Assembly (NCBI RefSeq): GCF_903819165.1
Contig: NZ_CAIJCS010000022.1
Location: 1 to 64,000, forward strand
From: Aedoeadaptatus nemausensis
GTDB taxonomy: Bacteria; Bacillota; Clostridia; Tissierellales; Peptoniphilaceae
Direction: 5' to 3'
Length of the DNA: 64,000 bases
Positions within the stretch are counted from its first letter, which is position 1, and every line of letters begins with the position of its first letter. Positions 26,957 through 37,291 of this stretch are shown here, piece by piece. The notes under the pieces are model-generated. The model was not told the DNA's origin. It did not search any database and worked only from the letters and a program-made list of their open reading frames with translations. Both the position numbers and the translations under genes were made by a program.

Positions 26957-27466
26957 TTATAAATGCTTTTCCACACAACTTCTTATAGAACGAAAGACCT
27001 CTTCTATCGTGCCTTCCGAGGAGAGATTGTAATCGGCGGAAAAAACCATAATCTCTCTTCGAAAGCGTCCCTTTTCCCTGCGGAGATCCAGGCGGCGGTG
27101 CCGCTCTTTTTCCGGAAGGGTTAAGGCGATGGTAACGGCGCCCAGTGCTTGCAGCTTTTTTGCGCCGCGATCGTCCAGGACTACGACGCCGTGGCGATTT
27201 TTCGACTGAGCGAGAGAGACGAGGTCTTCTTTGGGAATGCCGTAGTGGGCGCCGTGGATTTTCGTAGGAGCTAAGAGTTCGCCGCGGTTTAATTTTTCGT
27301 CGTATAGTTCATCCGATAAGAAGTAGTAATCCCGCCCGTCGACTTCACCCGCTCGCTTGGGGCGGGTGGTGGCAGTAATGATTTTATGAAATCCGGGAAG
27401 TTCGGCGAGTTTTTCCGCCTGAGTGGTTTTTCCGGATCCCGAAGGGCCGAGGAGAACAAAGAGCAT
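26957..27466 (-). CDS. Guanylate kinase-like nucleotide kinase
   Basis: A 169-residue P-loop kinase: GPSGSGKTT at the start, then TTRPKRAGEVDGRDYYFLS, which aligns with the guanylate kinase substrate loop (TTR..R.gE.dG.dYyF). It is shorter than the usual roughly 200-residue Gmk, mostly at the C-terminus, and lacks the common GKGTV form of the P-loop. It may be a second, divergent Gmk paralogue and not the essential one; GMP phosphorylation is inferred. Divergent from gap. Confidence 0.75.
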   Translation of the reverse strand: MLFVLLGPSGSGKTTQAEKLAELPGFHKIITATTRPKRAGEVDGRDYYFLSDELYDEKLNRGELLAPTKIHGAHYGIPKEDLVSLAQSKNRHGVVVLDDRGAKKLQALGAVTIALTLPEKERHRRLDLRREKGRFRREIMVFSADYNLSSEGTIEEVFRSIRSCVEKHL

Positions 27467-27505
27467 ATTTTATCCTTTCTTTTACGGTAAATGTCGCATC
27501 GGCGA

Positions 27506-27530
27506 TCAGTTTCTGATATGATGAAACTGA
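27506..27530 (+). promoter_or_regulatory. Extended -10 promoter inside a perfect inverted repeat, ahead of the glycolytic operon
   Basis: TCAGTTTC (27506-27513) and GAAACTGA (27523-27530) are perfect inverted arms. The nine bases between are TGATATGAT, an extended -10 element (TGn TATGAT). A repressor bound to the arms would block the polymerase directly. The leader to gap would be about 80 bases. Confidence 0.55.
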
Positions 27531-27612
27531 CGGTTTTAATCGATACCTATGACGATTTCATGGGTATATAAACAATAGATATAAAACGAACTTACATTTT
27601 AAGGAGGAAACA

Positions 27613-28623
27613 ATGTCAATTCGTGTAGGCGTAAACGGTTTTGGTCGCATCGGTCGCGACGTAGTAAGAGGAATTTGTCTTCGCAAGGATCTTCCCTTTG
27701 AACTGGTTCAATTAAATGCCAGCGGCGATTGGAATTTGATGGCCCACTTATTTAAATACGATACGGTATATCGTCGTTACCCCGGCGAAATCGAAGTAAC
27801 GGATAAGGGCTTTAAAATTGACGGAAAAGACATTGTAATTTCCGATCAACGTGATCCCGTCAACATCCCCTGGAAAGAAAACGGCGTGGACATCGTCATC
27901 GACACCACCGGTGCCTTTAAAGATAAAGAAGGCGCTCAAAAACACTTCGACGCAGGCGCTAAAAAGGTCATCGTATCCGCTCCTACGAAGGGTGAAGATA
28001 TTACTATCGTTATGGGCGTCAACGACGATCTTTACGACAACGAAAAACACCACTTCTTATCCAACGCATCCTGCACCACCAACTGCATGGCGCCGGTGAC
28101 CAAAATTATACTCGATACCTTCGGCATTGAAAAGGGCATGATGACAACGGTTCACGCCTATACAAATGACCAACACATTCACGACGCTAAACACAAAAAA
28201 GACTGGAGAAGAGCGCGTGCCGCGGCGGAAAATATTATCCCCACCTCTACAGGTGCTGCAAAGGCCGTAGCGCAAGTTATTCCCGAACTCGCCGGTAAAT
28301 TAGACGGCCACGCTCTTCGCGTTCCCGTTCCCACCGGTTCCATTACCGACATGGTCTTCGAACTTGAAAAAGAAGCCACTGTTGAAGAAATTAATGCAGC
28401 TATTAAGAAAGCGGCGGAAGGCCCGATGAAAGGCATTTTAGCTTACACGGAAGATCCCATCGTCTCTACCGACATTATCGCCGATCCCCACGCTTCTATC
28501 TTCGACGCATCCCTTACCTTGGCCCACGGAAAATTCGTAAAAGTATTCTCCTGGTATGACAATGAATGGGGTTACAGTCAACGAGTTATCGACTTGGCAA
28601 GCTTAGTTGCAGAAAAAATGTAA
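27613..28623 (+). CDS. gap: Glyceraldehyde-3-phosphate dehydrogenase
   Basis: A 336-residue enzyme with NAD(P) fold GVNGFGRIGRDVVR, catalytic SNASCTTNC (nucleophilic Cys) and HAYTNDQ (catalytic His). It oxidises glyceraldehyde-3-phosphate to 1,3-bisphosphoglycerate. Two cofactor positions are unusual. Where NAD-specific enzymes have Asn-Asp-Leu, this has Asn-Ala-Ser (residues 35-37). Where they have Leu-Pro before HKD, this has Ala-Lys (HDAKHKKDWRRAR). Both resemble NADP-using or dual-cofactor forms (GapB, chloroplast type). Perfect AAGGAGG ribosome binding site. First gene of the glycolytic operon. Confidence 0.96.
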   Translation: MSIRVGVNGFGRIGRDVVRGICLRKDLPFELVQLNASGDWNLMAHLFKYDTVYRRYPGEIEVTDKGFKIDGKDIVISDQRDPVNIPWKENGVDIVIDTTGAFKDKEGAQKHFDAGAKKVIVSAPTKGEDITIVMGVNDDLYDNEKHHFLSNASCTTNCMAPVTKIILDTFGIEKGMMTTVHAYTNDQHIHDAKHKKDWRRARAAAENIIPTSTGAAKAVAQVIPELAGKLDGHALRVPVPTGSITDMVFELEKEATVEEINAAIKKAAEGPMKGILAYTEDPIVSTDIIADPHASIFDASLTLAHGKFVKVFSWYDNEWGYSQRVIDLASLVAEKM

Positions 28624-28629
28624 ATGAGG

Positions 28630-28654
28630 TCGAGCTCTTAGGGGCTCGATTTTT
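28630..28654 (+). terminator. Attenuator-like hairpin between gap and pgk
   Basis: TCGAGC/GCTCGA stem with an eight-base loop and five T, directly after the gap stop and before pgk. Likely lowers expression of the downstream genes relative to gap. Confidence 0.7.
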
Positions 28655-28666
28655 CTTGGAGGTTTT

Positions 28667-29845
28667 ATGGATATTCAAGCACTGAATCTTTCGGGGAAGA
28701 CCGTCCTCGTCAGGGTAGATTTTAATGTTCCCGTAAAAGATAAAAAAGTAACCGACACGACCCGCATCGAAGCGGCGAAACCCACCATCGATTATCTTTT
28801 AGAACAAGGAGCCGCCGTGATCTTAATGAGCCACCGCGGACGCCCCAAAGGGGAATATGACGAAGCGTTCAGCATGGAACCCGTGCGCAAGGCTGCTGAA
28901 AAAGTATTGGGAAAAGATATTGTCCCTATGTTTTCCGGCCTCGTCGTCGACGACAATGTGGCCCGTATGGCGCGGGAATTAAAGCCCGGCGAAATCGGCC
29001 TTTTGGAAAATCTCCGTTTCAGAAACGAAGAAAAGAAAAATGATCCCGCCTTTGCAAAGGAACTGGCTTCCCTCGCCGATTGCTATGTAAACGACGCCTT
29101 CGGCACCGCCCACCGCGCCCACGCATCCAATGTGGGCATCGTAAAGGAACTTCCTTCGGCTCTCGGATTTTTAATGGGCAAGGAAGTAGAGGTGCTTTCG
29201 GATCTTTTAAACAATCCGAAGCGTCCCTTTATCGCCATTTTAGGCGGCGCAAAGGTCAGCGATAAGATTGCCGTCATCGAGCATTTAATGGAAGTATGCG
29301 ACGGTATTTTAATCGTCGGCGCCATGGCCAATACTTTCCTCTTAAGTGAAGGGAAGAATATGGGCGCCTCCCTCGTGGAAGAAGGGGAAGTTCAAAAGGC
29401 GAAGATGCTCGTGGAAAAAGCGGAAGAAAAGGGCGTGAAGCTCCTCCTTCCCACGGATCTCGTAGTAGCGAAGGGGATCGACGCTCCGAAAACCGCCCAC
29501 ACAGTATCCGCAGACTCTATCGGAGAAGATGAGATGGCGCTGGATATCGGCGAAGACACGGTTCGCCGTTACGGAGAGGTTTTAAAGACGGCGAAATCCG
29601 TGGTCTGGAACGGACCTGCCGGCGTGTTTGAAACCAAACCTTTCGACAAGGGCACGGCGGCCCTCGCCGAATTACTGGGTGCCCTCGATGCAGAAGTGGT
29701 CATCGGTGGCGGCGACTCGGCGGCGGCTATTACCCAGGCGGGCCTTGCCGACAAGATGAGCCATATTTCATCGGGCGGCGGCGCCAGCTTGGAATTTTTA
29801 GAGGGCAAATCCCTTCCCGCCATTCAGGCCATAGAAGAGGTGTAA
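28667..29845 (+). CDS. pgk: Phosphoglycerate kinase
   Basis: A 392-residue monomeric enzyme transferring phosphate from 1,3-bisphosphoglycerate to ADP. Signatures: VLVRVDFNVPVKD at the start, SHRGRPKGEYD (substrate arginines), LLENLRFRNEEKKND, ILGGAKVSDKIAVIEHL and the C-terminal GGGDSAAAI nucleotide loop. Normal length. TGGAGG ribosome binding site; followed by tpi after one base. Confidence 0.97.
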   Translation: MDIQALNLSGKTVLVRVDFNVPVKDKKVTDTTRIEAAKPTIDYLLEQGAAVILMSHRGRPKGEYDEAFSMEPVRKAAEKVLGKDIVPMFSGLVVDDNVARMARELKPGEIGLLENLRFRNEEKKNDPAFAKELASLADCYVNDAFGTAHRAHASNVGIVKELPSALGFLMGKEVEVLSDLLNNPKRPFIAILGGAKVSDKIAVIEHLMEVCDGILIVGAMANTFLLSEGKNMGASLVEEGEVQKAKMLVEKAEEKGVKLLLPTDLVVAKGIDAPKTAHTVSADSIGEDEMALDIGEDTVRRYGEVLKTAKSVVWNGPAGVFETKPFDKGTAALAELLGALDAEVVIGGGDSAAAITQAGLADKMSHISSGGGASLEFLEGKSLPAIQAIEEV

Positions 29846-29846
29846 G

Positions 29847-30578
29847 ATGAGACAAAAAGTAGTTGCCGGCAACTGGAAAATGAATACTACCCTGAAAGAA
29901 GGGGAAGAGCTTATTAAAGCCCTGGTCTCTGTGGATGCAAAGGGCGCGGAAGTCATTATTGCGCCGCCCTTTACCCACTTGGATCGAGTAGGCTCTCATA
30001 TGGAAAAGACGGACTTCGCCCTGGCGGCACAAAATCTTTCTGAAGATTCCTTCGGCGCCCATACAGGGGAAATCGCCGGGGAAATGTTGAAAGACATGGG
30101 CTGCCGCTACGTCATCATCGGCCATAGCGAATGCCGGGGAAGAGGCGAAACTGATGAAGTGATTCAGAAGAAGATCACCCGCGCCATGGAAGTGGGCCTG
30201 ACCCCCATTATCTGTTTCGGCGAAGACGAAGAGGTTTACAATAGCGGCAAGCGCATGGACTTTTTAAAGAATCAAGTGCACTCGGCTCTGGAATCTGTAA
30301 AAGAGGAAGAGTTCCTCCTGGCCTACGAGCCTATTTGGGCCATCGGCACGGGAAAAACCGCGAGCGCGGAAGATGCCAATGAGGTTATTGCGGAAATCAG
30401 AAATGAACTTCCCGAAGATCGACGTGAGGATGTAAGAATTCTCTACGGCGGCAGCGTAAAAGCCGACAATGTGGCGGGCTTTTTAAAGGCCGGCGAAATC
30501 GACGGCGTCCTCGTAGGCGGCGCCAGCTTAAAGGCGGATTCTTTCAAGGGCATCATCGACGAGGTTTCCCATGTCTAA
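29847..30578 (+). CDS. tpiA: Triose-phosphate isomerase
   Basis: A 243-residue TIM barrel interconverting dihydroxyacetone phosphate and glyceraldehyde-3-phosphate. Present: N-K (GNWKMN), electrophilic His in GHSECRGRG, catalytic Glu in AYEPIWAIGTGKTA, and the phosphate loops YGGSVKADN and GGASL. GHSECRGRGETD differs slightly from the common GHSERR. Overlaps gpmI by eight bases. Confidence 0.97.
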   Translation: MRQKVVAGNWKMNTTLKEGEELIKALVSVDAKGAEVIIAPPFTHLDRVGSHMEKTDFALAAQNLSEDSFGAHTGEIAGEMLKDMGCRYVIIGHSECRGRGETDEVIQKKITRAMEVGLTPIICFGEDEEVYNSGKRMDFLKNQVHSALESVKEEEFLLAYEPIWAIGTGKTASAEDANEVIAEIRNELPEDRREDVRILYGGSVKADNVAGFLKAGEIDGVLVGGASLKADSFKGIIDEVSHV

Positions 30579-32082
30579 GCCCATTTTACTGGCCATACTC
30601 GACGGACTGGGTCTTGCCGAAGGAGGCCCGAACAATGCCTTCGATCAGGCCCATACGCCGGTACTGGACCGCTTGATGGAAAATGGATACGCTCAGCTCC
30701 AAGCTTCAGGGGAAGCAGTTGGTCTACCTGAGGGACAAATGGGAAATTCCGAAGTGGGCCACACCAATATCGGCGCCGGCCGCATAGTCTACCAGGAGCT
30801 GACGCGCATTTCTCGCGACGCAAAAGACGGCACGCTGGCGAAAAATCCCGTGTTGCAGGAAGGTTTTTTGCATGCGAAAGATCACGCCCTCCATTTAGTA
30901 GGGCTCGTATCCTGCGGCGGCGTTCACTCCCATAGAGATCACCTGGTTTCTCTGGTCAAACTGGCCAAGGAAGCGGGTGTAGAAAAGATTTATATTCACG
31001 CCATTTTAGACGGTAGAGATGTGCCGCCTACATCGGCTAGGGAAGAAATCAAAAAGCTGCAAGAGGACCTGGCGACCATCGGCGCCGGAGAAGTGGTGAG
31101 TTTAGTCGGCCGCTTTTACGCCATGGACAGGGATACCCGCTGGGAGCGCGTAGAAGTGGCCTATGACCTCCTGACTCAGGGAAGGGGACGGGACTACACA
31201 AATGCCGACGAGATTTTCGCGGAATCTTATAGAGAACACAATACGGACGAGTTCTTTGAGCCCTCCTACTTGAAACGCGACGGAGAAGCCGTAGGGCGTA
31301 TCGGGGACGGGGATGTGTTCCTGTTTTTCAATTTTCGACCCGATCGGGCCCGGGAAATTGTGCGGACCTTTACCGACCCCGATTTCGACGGATTTGTCCG
31401 GAAAGTATTCCCGAAAGTGCATATGGTCACCATGACCGATTACGACGAAACTATTCCGGGTACCCACATTATGTATCCGAAGGAAGAGCTGAGAGATACT
31501 TTAGGAGAAGTGATCTCCGATCAGGGGCTCAAGCAGCTTCGCATCGCCGAGACGGAAAAATACGCCCACGTAACGTTCTTTCTGAGCGGCGGCAGGGAAA
31601 ATCCCTATATGGGGGAATACCGTATTCTCGTGCCTTCGCCGAAGGTGGCGACGTACGATCTGGAGCCGGAGATGCGCGCCGATCTCGTAGGGCGGCAGCT
31701 TATTAATGCCATTAACAAAGACCTTGCCGATGTTTACATCGTAAACTACGCCAATCCCGACATGGTAGGCCACACCGGCGTATTGGACGCCGCCATCCAA
31801 GCGGTGGAAGCGGTGGACAAATCACTCGGAAGTGTGCTGGAGGCCTTGGAGAAAAAAGGCGGACGAGCTTTAATTACGGCGGATCACGGCAATTGCGATG
31901 TAATGAAGGATGAGGAAGGAAACCCCGTCACATCCCACACTACCAATCCCGTATTCTTGATCCCCGTCGGATTTGAACGACAATTGAACGACGGCATTCT
32001 CGCCGACATTGCCCCGACCATTTTGGAAGAACTTTACATCGAAAAACCCGAGGCCATGACCGGCCGCAGTCTATGGAAATAA
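30571..32082 (+). CDS. gpmI: 2,3-bisphosphoglycerate-independent phosphoglycerate mutase
   Basis: A 503-residue alkaline-phosphatase-fold enzyme using two Mn ions to convert 3- to 2-phosphoglycerate. The catalytic serine is in GQMGNSEVGHTNIGAGR. Metal ligands are seen in LAILDGLG (Asp near the start), DHGNCD and HTTNPVF. Substrate region HAILDGRDVPPTSA. Overlaps tpiA by eight bases and lies ten bases from eno. Confidence 0.96.
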   Translation: MSKPILLAILDGLGLAEGGPNNAFDQAHTPVLDRLMENGYAQLQASGEAVGLPEGQMGNSEVGHTNIGAGRIVYQELTRISRDAKDGTLAKNPVLQEGFLHAKDHALHLVGLVSCGGVHSHRDHLVSLVKLAKEAGVEKIYIHAILDGRDVPPTSAREEIKKLQEDLATIGAGEVVSLVGRFYAMDRDTRWERVEVAYDLLTQGRGRDYTNADEIFAESYREHNTDEFFEPSYLKRDGEAVGRIGDGDVFLFFNFRPDRAREIVRTFTDPDFDGFVRKVFPKVHMVTMTDYDETIPGTHIMYPKEELRDTLGEVISDQGLKQLRIAETEKYAHVTFFLSGGRENPYMGEYRILVPSPKVATYDLEPEMRADLVGRQLINAINKDLADVYIVNYANPDMVGHTGVLDAAIQAVEAVDKSLGSVLEALEKKGGRALITADHGNCDVMKDEEGNPVTSHTTNPVFLIPVGFERQLNDGILADIAPTILEELYIEKPEAMTGRSLWK

Positions 32083-33372
<1,290 letters not shown>

Positions 33373-33381
33373 GAGGCAAAT

Positions 33382-33825
33382 ATGATTTTATATCTCATGC
33401 GTCACGGCGAGGCGGAAAGCTTTGCCGATCGAGACGAGGAAAGGGCCCTTACACAAGAGGGGGTCTTTCAGGCGGAAGATACGGCCGATGCTTTTTTAAG
33501 AAGAGAATGGCCGCTCCCGCAAAAAATCATCGTCTCGGAATATAAGCGCGCCGTGGAAACGGCGGAAGTGGTTGCGAAAAAACTGGGCGTTCACGATGTA
33601 AAGATCGTGAGCTATAAAGACGCCACCCGCTGGCGAAATATGAAGGAATATATTACCGACGAGCCCATTTTATTTATCGCCCATCAACCGAGTCTCGGTT
33701 ACACGATCGAAGAGATCACAGGTGAAATCGTCTCGGTAAAAAAGGCGAGCCTTCACCGTATCGAATACGACCCCATTTTAGATAAGGGCGTCTATGTAGA
33801 TAAAATAGAAAGGGTGAGAGCGTGA
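33382..33825 (+). CDS. SixA-like histidine phosphatase
   Basis: A 147-residue member of the histidine phosphatase superfamily with RHGEAE at the N-terminus (phosphorylated His) and IAHQPSLGY near residue 100 (second catalytic His), plus SEYKRAVETAE. Length and layout match SixA-type phosphohistidine phosphatases. It follows eno by nine bases and overlaps the next gene by four, so it rides the glycolytic operon. Substrate unknown. Confidence 0.85.
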   Translation: MILYLMRHGEAESFADRDEERALTQEGVFQAEDTADAFLRREWPLPQKIIVSEYKRAVETAEVVAKKLGVHDVKIVSYKDATRWRNMKEYITDEPILFIAHQPSLGYTIEEITGEIVSVKKASLHRIEYDPILDKGVYVDKIERVRA

Positions 33826-34196
33826 AATATGCACACACTTGTATTCGCGTAAAAGACTTAGAAGCATCGATCAAATTTTATGAAGAAGCTTTAGGTTATA
33901 AAGTGACCCGCGAAAAGGACCATACGAAAGACGGTTTTAAATTGGTCTATATGGCTCTGGAGGGTGACGAAACTGAGCTGGAGCTTACCTATAATATCGG
34001 CCACGGAGCTTACGATATCGGAAACGGCTACGGCCATGTCGCCGTCTATGCAGACGATCTGGAAGCGGAGCACGAACGTATGAAAAAAGCGGGCTTCGAT
34101 GTGACCGAGCTTAAGGGCCTTCCCGGAGACCCGCCGCGCTACTTCTTTGTCACCGATCCCGACGGCTATAAGACCGAAGTTATTCGCAACAAGTGA
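33822..34196 (+). CDS. Lactoylglutathione lyase-like (glyoxalase I family) protein
   Basis: A 124-residue VOC-fold protein, GTG start overlapping the previous stop (GTGA). Metal-binding positions are visible: His in YAHTCIRVKDLE, Glu in ETELELTYN, His in GYGHVAVYADD, Glu in DPDGYKTEVI. Glyoxalase I removes methylglyoxal, a by-product of triose phosphates, so its place at the end of a glycolytic operon fits. The thiol partner in this organism is unknown. Confidence 0.85.
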   Translation: MKYAHTCIRVKDLEASIKFYEEALGYKVTREKDHTKDGFKLVYMALEGDETELELTYNIGHGAYDIGNGYGHVAVYADDLEAEHERMKKAGFDVTELKGLPGDPPRYFFVTDPDGYKTEVIRNK

Positions 34197-34256
34197 TATC
34201 TAAGACTTGGTAAACGGCGGTCAACCACCGACAATATAGGTTAAATATGATACAAT

Positions 34257-34290
34257 AAGAACGCTTAGAGTATATACTCCGAGCGTTCTT
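34257..34290 (+). terminator. Hairpin ending the glycolytic operon
   Basis: AAGAACGCT pairs with AGCGTTCTT (closing region partly GAGTATA/TATACTC), followed by ATTATG. The T tail is weak, so termination strength is uncertain. Confidence 0.6.
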
Positions 34291-34358
34291 ATTATGTTTA
34301 AAAACTGGCCCGATCGGGCATCAAGATAATAAATCGTATTAGTAAGGGGAGATCGTTT

Positions 34359-35627
34359 TTGGAAAGAATAGTCGTGGAGAGAAGTCCCGCATTAAAAGGT
34401 CGCGTTCGTATCAGCGGCGCTAAAAATGCGGCGCTGCCCATTTTAGCCGCCTGTCTTTTAGGCACGGAAGATATTTATTTAGAAGAAGTACCGGAATTAC
34501 AAGACGTACATATTATGTGCGAACTTTTAGAATCCCTGGGTTCCACCGTCGAAAAGTTGGGCAAGGGTAAACTTAAAATCAACTCCTCCGGCCTGCACGA
34601 GTACCGCACGCCTTTCGAGCTTATGAGCAAGATGCGCGCGTCATTTCTCGTTATGGGGCCTCTTTTGGCGCGCCTCGGCAAAACGGAAAATTCTCTGCCG
34701 GGAGGTTGCTCCATCGGTGCGCGGCCTATCGACTATCACTTAAAGGGCTTCCGCGCTTTGGGTGCCGATATTCAGGAAGACATCGGAAATATTACCGCTT
34801 CCTGTGATCGCTTAAAAGGCGATAAGATCTACTTGGATTTCCCCTCCGTAGGCGCCACGGAAAATATTATGATGGCGGCCGTCTTGGCGGAAGGGGAGAC
34901 GATCATCGAAAACGCGGCGAAAGAACCGGAGATCGTCGATCTTTCGAATTTTTTGAGAAAACTCGGCGCGAAAGTAACCGGCGCCGGCACTTCCACTATT
35001 CGTATCGACGGTGTGGAAAAGCTGGGAGGCGCGCGCCACGCTATTATTCCCGACCGAATCGAGGCGGGTACCTTTATGGTGGCGGCGGCTATTACGGGCG
35101 GCGACGTTCTCGTGGAAAATGTTATTACGAGCCACATTAAACCCGTCATCGCCAAGCTCAAGGAATCGGGCTGCGAAATTATTGAAGAAGGGGAGAATGT
35201 TCGGGTAAAGGCGGCAGCCATTCCCGAAACCATCGACATCAAAACCCTTCCCTATCCCGGATTCCCGACGGATATGCAGGCACAATTTATGGCCTATATG
35301 ACCCAATGTAAGGGGAGCAATGTCACCATCGAAACCGTCTTTGAAAACCGCTTTATGCACGTGGACGAGTTTAAGAAAATGGGCGCTGATATTAAAATCG
35401 ACGGCAGGAGCGCCGTAGTGGTAGGCCCGAAACATTTGACGGGAACCTCCGTTAAAGCCAGCGACCTGCGCGCAGGTGCAGCTCTCATTCTCGTAGGCCT
35501 CGTCGCCGAAGGAAAGACCACCATTCGCGATATCTATCATATCGACAGAGGGTACGAGGACATCGAGGAAAAATTCCGTGGACTGGGCGCCAATGTTTAC
35601 CGCATCGAAAGGGAAGAGGATGAATAA
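34359..35627 (+). CDS. murA: UDP-N-acetylglucosamine 1-carboxyvinyltransferase
   Basis: A 422-residue enzyme with a TTG start (34359) after an AAGGGGAG ribosome binding site. It transfers enolpyruvate from PEP to UDP-GlcNAc, the first committed step of peptidoglycan synthesis. The active-site loop PGGCSIGARPIDYH holds the catalytic Cys targeted by fosfomycin. GAKNAALP at the start carries the conserved Lys-Asn. Also FPTDMQAQFMA and ENRFMHVDEFKKMGA. Monocistronic by layout. Confidence 0.96.
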   Translation: MERIVVERSPALKGRVRISGAKNAALPILAACLLGTEDIYLEEVPELQDVHIMCELLESLGSTVEKLGKGKLKINSSGLHEYRTPFELMSKMRASFLVMGPLLARLGKTENSLPGGCSIGARPIDYHLKGFRALGADIQEDIGNITASCDRLKGDKIYLDFPSVGATENIMMAAVLAEGETIIENAAKEPEIVDLSNFLRKLGAKVTGAGTSTIRIDGVEKLGGARHAIIPDRIEAGTFMVAAAITGGDVLVENVITSHIKPVIAKLKESGCEIIEEGENVRVKAAAIPETIDIKTLPYPGFPTDMQAQFMAYMTQCKGSNVTIETVFENRFMHVDEFKKMGADIKIDGRSAVVVGPKHLTGTSVKASDLRAGAALILVGLVAEGKTTIRDIYHIDRGYEDIEEKFRGLGANVYRIEREEDE

Positions 35628-35701
35628 TCTGATTCTTTAAGGATTTAGAAGGGTATAAAACCAGAGACACTAAAATTTATGTAGAAAGTGAAGGGATACC
35701 C

Positions 35702-37225
35702 ATGAAGAAACGTTTAATGGCAATGTTTATGGCCATGGCGCTTATTTTAACGGCGTGTGGCGGCTCCGCCTCCAAAGGTGGGGACAAAGACAGCCTCGTC
35801 ATCGCTCAGGCATCCGATGCGGAGTCGATGGACCCGATTATTCAAAACAGTATTTACGCTGAAAACATCATCAAGCAAATTTACGACACTTTGCTCGTGA
35901 GAAAGCCCGACGGCACCATGGAAAACCGCCTGGCGGAATCCATCGAACAGCCCGACGATTTAAGCTATGTCATTAAGCTTCGCGAAGGCGTCAAGTTCTC
36001 CAACGGAGAAGAGCTGACCTCGGAAGACGTGGCCTTTACTTTAAACCGCGCCGCTCAATCCGATGCCTACGGTTATATTTACAAGCAAATCGATCCGAAC
36101 AGTTACGACACGTCGGATCCTCTGGTTTTAAAATTTAAACTTACAGAACCCGACGCCACTTTTACGGCGGCTTTAGCTCACCCGGCGGCTTCTATCGTGG
36201 ATAAGACTACTACGGAAGCCGATCCCGAATCGTTGGGCACTAAGCCCATAGGCACCGGCCCCTTTAAGTTGGACGACTGGAAGAAGCTCGACAATACGAC
36301 CCTAAGTTACAATGAAAACTATTGGGGCGAAAAGCCGGCTTTCAGTCAAATGATCTTCCGCATTATTCCGGAAGATTCCAACCGCCTTATCGAGTTGGAC
36401 AGCGGTCAAGCGGATATCGCCATGGAAGTGGCGCCTAACGACGCGACGAAAGTGGAAGAAAATGAAGATCTTACGCTCTATACCAAGCTGGACAACTCCG
36501 TCCACTTTATGGGCCTTACTGTAGACAAGGGCATTTTCCAAAATCCCAAGGCTCGCGAAGCCATGACCTACGCATTGGATATGCAGGCCATTATCGATGC
36601 GGTTTACATGGGTCACGGTAAAGTAGCTACAGGCCCTGTAAACCCGAACATTCCCTATTCCATCTCCGATTCCATCGAGCCTACGAAGCGGGATGTGGAA
36701 AAAGCGAAGGCTCTCTTAAAAGAAGCCGGCGTTAAGGAAGGGGATACGATCAAACTTTATTGCCACGATCAACAATCCCGAGTCGATATGGCGACGATTA
36801 TTCAATCGCAACTTAAAGATGTGGGACTTAATGTAGAAATCAATTCCATGGAATGGAATACCTATATGTCCACCTTGGCTCGTCCGGATCACGATCACGA
36901 TATGTTCTTAATGAGCTGGTCGCCTTCCGTCGTGGATGCGCACTATCCTCTTTACGCCACCTATCATTCCGATAAAAAGGGAACGGGTCCGAACTTTATG
37001 TTCTATGGCAATCCGGCATTGGACGCTTTAATCGAAAAAGGTCTACGTGCACCGGAAAAGGACCGTGCCACCATTTATAAAGAAGCGCAAGAGCTCGTCA
37101 TCAAAGAGCATCCCGCGATCTTCGCACTTTACGGCGAACAGATTATCGGCGCGCAAAAGAATATTAAAAACTTCGATCCCGATCCTTCGGGAAGCAACGA
37201 GTTTTATCACATCACGTTTGAATAA
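35702..37225 (+). CDS. Peptide ABC transporter substrate-binding lipoprotein
   Basis: A 507-residue SBP family 5 lipoprotein. Signal peptide with lipobox LTAC (Cys20), then SLVIAQASDAESMDPIIQNS, VKFSNGEELTSEDVAFTL, LGTKPIGTGPFKLDDWKK and ARPDHDHDMFLMSW, all usual for OppA/DppA proteins. It binds oligopeptides or dipeptides at the cell surface for the permease/ATPase genes that follow. The AAGTGAAGGGA ribosome binding site is moderate. Confidence 0.92.
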   Translation: MKKRLMAMFMAMALILTACGGSASKGGDKDSLVIAQASDAESMDPIIQNSIYAENIIKQIYDTLLVRKPDGTMENRLAESIEQPDDLSYVIKLREGVKFSNGEELTSEDVAFTLNRAAQSDAYGYIYKQIDPNSYDTSDPLVLKFKLTEPDATFTAALAHPAASIVDKTTTEADPESLGTKPIGTGPFKLDDWKKLDNTTLSYNENYWGEKPAFSQMIFRIIPEDSNRLIELDSGQADIAMEVAPNDATKVEENEDLTLYTKLDNSVHFMGLTVDKGIFQNPKAREAMTYALDMQAIIDAVYMGHGKVATGPVNPNIPYSISDSIEPTKRDVEKAKALLKEAGVKEGDTIKLYCHDQQSRVDMATIIQSQLKDVGLNVEINSMEWNTYMSTLARPDHDHDMFLMSWSPSVVDAHYPLYATYHSDKKGTGPNFMFYGNPALDALIEKGLRAPEKDRATIYKEAQELVIKEHPAIFALYGEQIIGAQKNIKNFDPDPSGSNEFYHITFE

Positions 37226-37235
37226 ACACAGCAAT

Positions 37236-37262
37236 AAAGACTCCTTTAAAAGGAGTCTTTAT
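37236..37262 (+). terminator. Attenuator between binding protein and permease genes
   Basis: Perfect twelve-base arms AAAGACTCCTTT/AAAGGAGTCTTT with a one-base centre, then ATTA. Same position as the hairpin in the sugar transporter, after the binding-protein gene. Confidence 0.8.
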
Positions 37263-37291
37263 TACATGTTTTCACATGGAAAGAGGGAAAC

